A stretch of DNA of 64,000 nucleotides from Cymbomonas tetramitiformis (lineage: Eukaryota > Chlorophyta > Pyramimonadophyceae > Pyramimonadales > Pyramimonadaceae). Positions 56,405-64,000 of the stretch are shown piece after piece; the first letter of the stretch is position 1, and every line of letters starts with the position of its first letter. Under the pieces are notes generated by a model. That model saw only the letters and a program-made list of their open reading frames with translations. It made no database searches and was not told where the DNA came from. Both the position numbers and the translations under genes were made by a program. The stretch is taken from the NCBI GenBank assembly GCA_001247695.2, contig LGRX02003734.1, forward strand, positions 47,318-111,317, read 5' to 3'.

Positions 56405-57530
56405 CAAATTGTGAGTCCCATCAGGAGTGTTTAAGTGATATGTGTAAACCCTCATTTCCACGATTGTGTGCACGCCGCACGCGCCGAGTGGCGTGGAACG
56501 CCAAAACAGGCCCGCGACAGGCCGAAACAGGCAAAAAAATCGTTTTCTGTTAATTTTTGGGCCCAAAAATATATTTTCCCCCAAAATTTCAAATTGGGAG
56601 TCCCATCAGGAGTGTTTAAGTGATATGTGAAAACCCTCATTTCCACGATTGTGTGCACGCCGCACGCGCCGAGTGGCGTGGAACGCCAAAACAGGCCCGC
56701 GACAGGCCGAAACAGGCAAAAAAATCGATTTCTGTTAAAATTTGGGCCAAAAAAATATTTTTTTCCAAAATTTCAAATTGCGATTCCCATCAGGAGTGCT
56801 TAGGTGATATGTGAAAACCCTCATTCCCACGAATATGTGCACTCCACACGCGCGGAGTGGCGTAGAACGCCAAAATAGGCCCGCGACAGGCCGAAACAGG
56901 CAAAAAAACCTATTTCTGTTGAAATTTGGGCCAAAAAAATATTTTTTTCCAAAATTTCAAATTGCGATTCCCATCAGGAGTGCTTAGGTGATATGTGAAA
57001 ACCCTCATTTCCACGAATATGTGCACTCCACACGCGCGGAGTGGCGTAGAACGCCACAACCGGCCCGCGACAGGCCGAAACAGGCAAAAAAAATCTATTT
57101 CTGTTGAAATTTGGGCCCAAAAAATATTTTTTTCCAAAATTTCAAATTGCGATTCCCATCAGGAGTGCTTAGGTGATATGTGAAAACCCTCATTCCCACG
57201 AATATGAGCACTCCACACGCGCGGAGTGGCGTAGAACGCCAAAACAGGCCCGCGACAGGCCAAAACAGGCAAAAAAACGCGATTTTCGGCCGATTTGGGC
57301 CAAGAAAATATTTTTTTCAAAATTTCAAATTGCGGTGACCATCAGGATTAATTACGTGATATGTGAAACCCCTCAATTCCACGAATCGCTGCACTCCTCA
57401 CCCGCGTAATGGTGTAGAACGCCAAAACAAGCTAAAAACAACGGTTTTTTGGCGATTTCACCCTGAAAAAATATTTTTTTTGAAAAATATTTTTCGCAAA
57501 GTCCTAAGAATTCATGCGATTCCACTGCGA
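56405..57530 (-). repeat. Right terminal inverted repeat, ~184-bp tandem units
   Basis: Inverted copy of the left array. CCATCAGGAGTG...TATGTGAAAACCCTCAT recurs at about 56420, 56605, 56790, 56970 and 57155, with the outermost unit (57320-57500) pairing with 46210-46440. Two inner units carry GATTGTGTGCACGCCGCACG variants not seen on the left. Confidence 0.9.
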
Positions 57531-58087
57531 CCGAAGTCCGATATAGCGATTCCATGGATATCATCGATTATGCATTTCGGCCATCTCACTCGTGCGACCG
57601 CTCGGTGTTGCAGCCCTCATCCCGCCGCTTCTCCTCTCTGCTTTCGCGCTTGCGTGAGTGGAGCCGCACCGCATTTTCCACCTTCGCCCCTCTCTCAGAG
57701 TGCCAGTCACCGCACGCGCTCTGGTGGTGCCGCCCACCCTCGCCCCGCACCGCGTGGGCGTTGGTTGACCGCATCCTGGCGGCGCTCGACCTCATCCACC
57801 ATCGAGAGCTACGCCGCCATCCACCCTCGACCACTGGTGCCTAGGAATGCCGGCTGGCCTGCGGGAGTAGCTTATCCCCGCAAGCACATGCATGGGCGTA
57901 AGCCCCTAGAGCACGCATCTAGAGACCAACGCAGGCTGAGCCACACTAGTTGGGTTGAAAAAAACCCCTTTGGATCTCACGAGATGTATGTTTCCTTAGG
58001 GTTTCGCCTTTGTGCTTGCCGTAGCATCTTAGGCCTGGCTTGGCAAGTTGGCATCGTGGCACCTCACACCTTCGGGGTGAGGTGGTG
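57531..58087 (+). other. 3' interior of the LTR element
   Basis: Between the right inverted repeat and the 3' LTR. An open frame at 57554-57844 is Arg/Ser/Pro-rich without a domain. A purine-rich GGGGTGAGGTGG just before the LTR could serve as polypurine tract. Confidence 0.35.
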
Positions 58088-58315
58088 TCATGGGGAGACA
58101 GACTTTCGCCCCCCCATAAAATGGGGGTGACTGTCTCTTCCTGTGTCACCCCTCGCCGTGTAGTGTCACTTGCATCTTGCCTGCCGTCAGTTCCGTCCGA
58201 TAATAAAACACCTAAGCTATTTTATTATCTCATCTTAGTCTCCGTATGTCTCTGCGAGTGCCCGACCAACCTGTGTATATATATATATGATATATATATT
58301 TCAGGTTCTCCATCA
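58088..58315 (+). repeat. 3' LTR
   Basis: A 228-bp copy of 45017-45249, differing by a few short indels in the C-run and the TATA run. It is followed by TACTC (58316-58320), matching the sequence before the 5' LTR. Near identity of the two LTRs implies a recent insertion. Confidence 0.85.
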
Positions 58316-58661
58316 TACTCCCAAAAATGCCCGTCGGCGAATTTTTTGAAACGCGGAATATTCCTTTCCAAAAATCCTTCATCTCCGTAAAGGATAATTT
58401 ACACTCTATATTTTGTACGGAATATTCTAATATCATGAAAATACTTAAATTGTTCACACCCACATATTAGTTTGTCTTATATTCCGGTCCTTCAATGCTT
58501 CAATTATCAAATAATCGAATTTCAATATCAAACTAAAAATGAAAACTTACTCTTCTGCTTGTCCAATCGATCAATTGTTGCAGACACTCTAGACACTTGC
58601 ATTCTGTTCTGTCCATCACTCGAGGCAAAGTGCCAAAATTTCCCGGGTCCAAAATGTATGT

Positions 58662-59330
58662 TTAGGACACGTGTGACGATTCGGAGGGGACAGGTCCATT
58701 CCAATGCACCATTGCTTCCATGTTGTATCGTTCTTGACTCAAGTGACGCATGCCACTTGCATGATGGTCAATAATACTCCCCATGCCTTCAACCACTTCT
58801 TCACAAGTAGTCTTCAAGGCGCAGTGAGAAAACAAGTACAACCAGTCAGGAACCTCTTCATATAGCGCCTTGTCTGTGAAGATATCTTCCATTACGATAA
58901 CGGTGCCAGAAGTTGCGGTCCAACGCGTATCGTACTTGGCAGTGCGGAAAGCAGTCACAAGTTGTTGCTTTAAAATGAAGTGTTGTCGGATAATATTGGA
59001 CACAAAGGTCAACCGAATCTTCCCTATCTCGGTTGCCCATGCGTGCAAGTGTTTCAGACTTTCTATTTGATCGTGGTCACTCAAAGGGCACGGTGATAGA
59101 ATGAGCAAGCGCAAGTCAAAACACTTTGCCATAACTGCGAATTGTGGTGGAATATCTGTTACCACGCGCACTTGAAAGAAGTGCGGCACCACCTCACACC
59201 AATCTGCAAGCTTCACCGCCACGTGTTCGAATGCCAGGCGTTTGTTCGCGCAGCCCAACAGGGCAACCCCGGCAAACTTTCCCTTCTTAAAATCATGCAG
59301 CTTTGATTCATGTTGATTTGACACAAGCAC
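58662..59330 (-). CDS. Fragment of a transposon-like protein (222 aa)
   Basis: The open frame ends with TTCEEVVEGMGSIIDHHASG, then RYNMEAMVHWNGPVPSES. I have seen this type of C-terminus in uncharacterised transposon-derived proteins of animals and algae, but cannot name the family. The N-terminal half is featureless, and the frame probably starts after a break. It lies just outside the LTR element. Confidence 0.4.
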   Translation of the reverse strand: MLVSNQHESKLHDFKKGKFAGVALLGCANKRLAFEHVAVKLADWCEVVPHFFQVRVVTDIPPQFAVMAKCFDLRLLILSPCPLSDHDQIESLKHLHAWATEIGKIRLTFVSNIIRQHFILKQQLVTAFRTAKYDTRWTATSGTVIVMEDIFTDKALYEEVPDWLYLFSHCALKTTCEEVVEGMGSIIDHHASGMRHLSQERYNMEAMVHWNGPVPSESSHVS

Positions 59331-62300
59331 AAGGATTTCGCCATAACAAGCAACAGTACGGTAGGGGCACCGATCCCCCTTTGTCTTTGCGAGTGTCTGT
59401 CACAACTATGGACACGCCCAACCATCGGGTCGGAGGGGGCCTTTTGCAGCCCACGACAGGGTCTCCCCCCCGCTGTCCCCGCTCAGCCACATCCCTGTCA
59501 CCCCTCAGACAATCATACTCACGTTCCCGCTCAGTTGGCACCGTTTTTCCCCACTCTGCAACACCATTTTTCCCCAGTTATGCCAGTTATATTAGTTATA
59601 CCAGCTGTACCAATTATACTAGTTATACCAGTTATACCAGTCACGCCACCGCCCCGCTTTCGTACTCGGGTACCACCAGCGATCCCCGTCAGCCACTCAC
59701 CCTTAGGATATAAATCTCGCTTCAACGCGACACCAGGAAAGCACATGCCGGCATACGCCCAGCTTGCACCCCAGTTCGCCACAGCACACGCATGAAGGCG
59801 AGCCTTAGTGACTGTTTCACCCTTCGCAAGTACAAGCCTTCTTGACAGCGATACGGTCCTCTTTGATTGCTCCCCTTACAGGGGCAAGCCTCACAGGTCC
59901 ATCCCCTTTGCGAGGCGAGCCCCAGTGAAACCACGACCGCTGTGACGCCCATCAGACGGCCCCCTTCCTCACAATCAGTTATCCGCCCGATGGCGCTTGT
60001 CACGCATGCAATTATACCCCAAAAAACACCAAAGCACTACCGGTACGACTCGTCACGACAACGGCACCCCTGCACAACAGCCACAGACGCCACCCACGGC
60101 GTATCAGCCGTTACATTAACCCAAAACGTCACAGTCAGTTATTCAGCAGCACGACAGCCACGTCATCGCGTACGACAGCAACTCCAAACCCGAGTTATGT
60201 TCGCTCAGACCCAGCTCCTGTTTACCAAAATGCTTTCTCTCAGAAGCGCTCACGCCCTCGCGAACTGGATGACACTTCACCGGGTGTCACATGACGTCCG
60301 CCGGACCAGGCTGAGCCCATCCACGGCCTCGTGAAGATCGAGAAATATCACAGGCACCAAAGCATCTCAGCCGCGCCACGTGGACAAAATCTCCGGCTCG
60401 CCGCACCGGTTCACAGCTGGCACCAGCAACGCCGACGAGAACGACGCGAAGCGCTGCGCTGCGCCCCAAGCGCGAGAGTTCACGACGACTCGACACTGAC
60501 GCACCACATATGACATCGCGTCACAACAACAGCTAGCTTCAGAATGTGGTATCTCAAGAGTCACCAACGGGATGTAGCATTTGGCGACAGTTCAAATGTG
60601 GGAACAGACCGCTGATTGGAGAAGGCGAAACATCGCGAACCGAAAGGCCACGAAATGCCTCACTGCAGCTGTAGGAAACCAGCCTCTTAAGAAGAATAGA
60701 GACGATTTTCAAACATTCTGCGGATAAACCTGAACCTTTCAAAATCACCTTGGCCGTGTGTAAATTTGTATTGAATATATTTTTCCTCGCTGAATTTACA
60801 GCGACGTTGCAAATCCTCACGCACCCAGCGCCTGCTTGAATCAGTCAGGGACAGTTTGCCCGATACGCGTTCCGTACGTAACGCATAGCATAAATTCAGC
60901 GAACCCGAATTCGCAACCTCGCTCGCGCTGCTATACCGCTTAGGCGTAGATTCACACTCGTGCAACCGAAGGCGAATCCACAGTGCTAAAGGCCGCAGCT
61001 CCACGCAGTCGAGGTAAGCCCGAGGCACCGTGTGATATGTGAAAGCTTTCCGTGTTTTCTCGCAAGGAACGGGCAGTCGTGCAACACATATAGCACATAG
61101 CAAACATGCAACGTATACCGTACAGGTGAATGGAATTGGTGAATTGGAAGCCCGACATTACGCAGTGCTCAACCACGATGGACGAGGGAGACATATCGTG
61201 ATTGACGCCAGCCTTGCATTCCCTTGTTGTGCCCCGTATATAGACCGGGCTGCTCGGGAGCCGCTGCGGACTGCTCCGGTACATGAGCGAGCCAAGAGGG
61301 CATTGTACGGGCCGGTCTGGCCTCACATTCTTGTGCCTTTTGCGATGGATGAGTCTTTTGGAGGTTTGGGGAAATCATCGGCGCGTAAGTTCTTCGACCG
61401 TTGTGTACAACGCAGGCAAGACCGATTGTTTCAGGAGGAGGAGGATGCATCATGGAGCACGCGGAGCTTTTCGAACTATTGGTTGCAGCGGATGGCGGTT
61501 GCCTTGCACGGCTCGCAGGGCTACGGGCTTGCTTGCAGGGCTAGTCATGATTATCGGCATGGGTGAACGCTGGAAATTTGCATGGTGTTTATTTACGTAT
61601 GTGGTAGTTTTGGTATTTGAACGAGTTTGTTTGCTGTGCGTATGAAAGTTTAATTGTGAGATGTGAACCTTACAATATAGTTTCTGACATCTCTTTATAA
61701 ATATGTGAATGCAAACACGGCGCAGATGTGTTATGCTGCAGTTGCGCGACATCACGGTTTATGAGAGCAAACCCCGCTAGCAATAATTACTAGAATAGCA
61801 TCGTCGATGACGTCATGTACCCATCGCCTTACTCAGCATGTTGGCATTGGTGACATGCATATTTGAACCAAAGAGGCTTCTCGCGTGCGGACACTTTATT
61901 TCATGTTAAATGAGACGTCAGGAATTCGCCGAGAATTGAGTCAAATGTATGCGCCGGCAAAGCGCAGTGGCGATTCACATGCGTCCTTATCGTGCAGACC
62001 GTAATTACTCTATACTGTCAAACGTCCACAAACCATAACGAATGGCATAAAGGTCTGGCTATAACTCATTATTGTGGAAGTTCAAATCCACGCTATTACG
62101 CATTTGCAATACATGATACCACCAAGCCGTTGGCACAAGCGCGCTAACATTGATAAATTGCACATTCCAAACGCATCCAAATAGCCCATGATACCGAGGC
62201 GCATGTAATGAAACGCATCAGCGTTACAACACTTAGTGTAGTGAGCTGTTTATATGCTTTTAGAATGTGTAATTTACCACTGCCAGCGCGCTTGTGTCAA

Positions 62301-62827
62301 AAACGGCTGGCATATGCCAGCGGCGCGCTCATGCCGTAACATAAATATAAATATATTATTTACATAATTGCGTTTGCAAAAGGCAATGCAAAATAACTTT
62401 GCAGAAATAAATAAAAACTATCATAGCTATACGGAAATCCATCTGCCACTCCTTGACCTGCTATGATTAGCTTGGTAACTTCGCTGGGCATGCTTCAAAA
62501 TACACGTCCTGTAGTCGCCAGTAAAAATAATACCCTATCCCGCTATCACTGCGCCATTAACGTTGTGCCCTTTCTCTCACCTCCACACCTTCGGACAAAT
62601 CGAACATCAATGGCTTGGAGACTATATGTACACACCTTGGGTCTTATTTACAACTTCTGTACAATCCAGCATAAGCTGGGGTGCTTGGACAGCACCACAG
62701 ATAATATATACAGAGAAAACTTCTGACGAGCCCGACTTAGCTTGCCTCCAACCAAAGGGTGAAGGCAACGGCAACGAGCGATCCCTTCCAATCACCATCT
62801 TCAACCAGCAGCCGCCTGGCTGTGTCC
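59331..62827. other. No confident gene
   Basis: A nine-base tandem repeat, TATACCAGT/TATACTAGT with variants, lies at 59575-59645. Plus-strand open frames at 59867-60334 and 61039-61566 have no recognisable domain. The rest is AT-rich with short ORFs. Confidence 0.4.
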
Positions 62828-63592
62828 TCATGCAGCGGCTATGCCGGCTTCCACAACTGGCCGATGGCTTGTCGAACCTTCAGCCCCGGGGTATTCTTCT
62901 GAAAGACGGCCTAGAGTCCCGCCTGCCGATGCCACACCTGTCAGATGATCCTCCGGTTGTGATGCCCTGGCAGAAATCCCTTCGGCCATTTGGGGGCTTA
63001 CTTCTGCATCTAATTTGCCGGACTCATCCACACCGCTCTTTCTCAAGGTGCTGACGGTATCGACTGAAAGCATGGTGGCCTCTGCGCCGGCTTCCCCTGC
63101 TCCGCTCCCAAGGCTAAGCCTGATGTCCGCCAGCTCACCATTCGGCGGCTGAGCCTCCAAGGAGGGTTCCAGCGCATGCGCATCCCCGCTTGCATCCCCA
63201 GCATGGCCGCCTCGGGCCAAAGGCTTTCTGGAGCCATACACCTTCTGGAGGCGAGCATCCTTGTTGGCGCGGGCCTCACGCTGCTGCGCCATGGTGGTGC
63301 GCTCCGTCACTCCCCTATCCACCATCCCTGAGTTCAGCGCCGCCAGCTTGGAGCGCCCCTTACGGTTATTATCTGCACATCCGCCCTCCAGCCCACATCC
63401 CTCAAAGTGTGAGGCTGCCCAGCGCCGGACCGTTTCCAAGTGAAATGCGCAATCCCGACTTTGTGCTTTGAGGTGCTGCTCCGCTCCCCGCCACATAGCA
63501 AAGTTCCATGAAGCCGGTCGTGCCGTGTGTGGCTCCACAAAGGCATTGCATGCGCGGTTGCGTTGAGCCGCACCAACAGAGCTGGGATGCAA
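62828..63592 (-). CDS. Unassigned ORF (254 aa), partial
   Basis: Open frame with an N-terminal Trp/Cys/His-containing part (WNFAMWRGAEQHLKAQSRDC; RRWAASHFEGCG), a basic middle (NNRKGRSKLAAL) and a Gly/Ala/Ser-rich, probably disordered C-terminal half. A second minus-strand frame just upstream (63744-63334) suggests the true gene extends beyond and is spliced or broken. Probably mobile-element derived; not recognised. Confidence 0.35.
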   Translation of the reverse strand: MHPSSVGAAQRNRACNAFVEPHTARPASWNFAMWRGAEQHLKAQSRDCAFHLETVRRWAASHFEGCGLEGGCADNNRKGRSKLAALNSGMVDRGVTERTTMAQQREARANKDARLQKVYGSRKPLARGGHAGDASGDAHALEPSLEAQPPNGELADIRLSLGSGAGEAGAEATMLSVDTVSTLRKSGVDESGKLDAEVSPQMAEGISARASQPEDHLTGVASAGGTLGRLSEEYPGAEGSTSHRPVVEAGIAAA

Positions 63593-63744
63593 AGCAACAC
63601 ATACAGATATTGCGGACGCGACCAGTCACTGCACACAGCCATCTGGTGACCGTCCCCCGTCTGCCAGTCTGTCACCCTTGGAGTACCGTCCCATTCCAGG
63701 CGCCTTTTACCGCACGTCGACCACCCATCCACCAACCTCTGCAC

Positions 63745-64000
63745 TTGACGCTCGCAAATGCTGCATAAGGGGGTTTTGATGTGAGTGCAGGTGAATGCAC
63801 CCTACTCACTTGCCAAACTGCACATAGGATGGAGCCAAAGGGGGGAGCACTGGAAGGTTGTGCGGGGCGGCAAAAGGGGGCGCACTGGTAGGTTGTGGGT
63901 GGCGGGTATCGTCTGTTGCTGGATTTGACACATCGCGGGAGTCTCGTGGCGAGTGGTCCGGGGATTTCCTGCAACGACGCTCTCCCCCAACCAGCAACTC
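63745..64000. other. Window edge, no feature recognised
   Basis: Contains a short direct repeat (GGCAAAGGGGGGAGCACTGG-like and CGGCAAAAGGGGGCGCACTGG at about 63830 and 63868). Nothing else is supported. Confidence 0.3.

Larger units (their letters stand above)
46208..57530. mobile_element. Large DNA transposon with ~1-kb terminal inverted repeats and a dioxygenase gene
   Basis: Terminal inverted repeats of about 1 kb (46208-47235 and 56405-57530), each made of ~184-bp tandem units, enclose four ORFs. They are a DDE-like transposase (plus), and on the minus strand a PHD/2OG-Fe(II) dioxygenase protein, an 819-aa protein and a small Cys-rich ORF. The ORFs are long and uninterrupted, and no introns are needed. 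GC content is higher than in the repeats. The outer ends share TCGC-GTGGAATCGCA, but exact termini and target duplication are unresolved. It lies within the LTR element, so it inserted later. Confidence 0.75.
45017..58315 (+). mobile_element. LTR retroelement carrying a nested DNA element
   Basis: Two LTRs in the same orientation bracket 13 kb and are flanked by a matching 5-bp TACTC (45012-45016 and 58316-58320), as expected from one integration. About 11.3 kb of the interior is a second element with inverted repeats. The retroelement's own interior is then only ~1.5 kb (45250-46207 and 57531-58087), with no protease, integrase or reverse transcriptase, so it is non-autonomous. Confidence 0.7.

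Noticed and set aside
62030..62100. tRNA-like T-arm (GTTCAAATCC)
   Set aside because: A matching D-arm, anticodon arm and 7-bp acceptor stem could not be formed around it, and the T loop would be 8 nt.

Overview
This is nuclear DNA from an intron-rich eukaryote, most likely an alga or other protist. I cannot place it more closely from sequence alone. The evidence is three ordinary housekeeping genes with many short GT-AG introns (YKT6, 7 exons; a PDI-like thioredoxin protein, 6 exons; serine hydroxymethyltransferase, 11 exons) in a sea of mobile elements. There is no bacterial operon layout, rRNA, CRISPR array or convincing tRNA.

Layout. 1-3.9 kb: no confident gene. 3.9-9.4 kb: YKT6 (minus) and the PDI-like gene (plus), divergently transcribed. 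9.4-13 kb: repeat-rich, no gene. 13.25-27.3 kb: a decayed integrated DNA virus of polinton-like virus type, all genes on the minus strand: fibre-like proteins, small virion-like proteins, a capsid-like protein, a penton-like protein and protein-primed DNA polymerase B. A 1,696-bp hAT transposon with 15-bp TIRs and an 8-bp target duplication (TSD) sits inside the polymerase gene. A 3.4-kb repeat-rich segment sits inside a fibre gene, between 14-bp direct repeats. 28.1-35.7 kb: a CACTA (TNP2-type) transposon whose 5' coding part has grown by in-frame duplication of an exon-intron cassette, with a palindromic motif in its introns and 3' end. 35.8-39.4 kb: a broken repetitive ORF interrupted by a MITE. 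40.8-43.6 kb: SHMT. 45.0-58.3 kb: two LTRs with matching 5-bp flanks bracket a short LTR retroelement, into which an 11.3-kb element with ~1-kb inverted repeats has inserted. That inner element encodes a 1,062-aa DDE-like transposase on the plus strand. On the minus strand it encodes a protein joining PHD-like zinc fingers to a 2-oxoglutarate/Fe(II) dioxygenase domain, plus an 819-aa companion. 58.3-64 kb: fragments of unassigned ORFs.

The candidate most worth attention is the dioxygenase-bearing element (46.2-57.5 kb): a transposase together with a possible chromatin- or nucleic-acid-modifying enzyme. Next are the virus-like element and the exon-cassette CACTA transposon. All functional calls come from motif recognition by eye. 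No database search was run.
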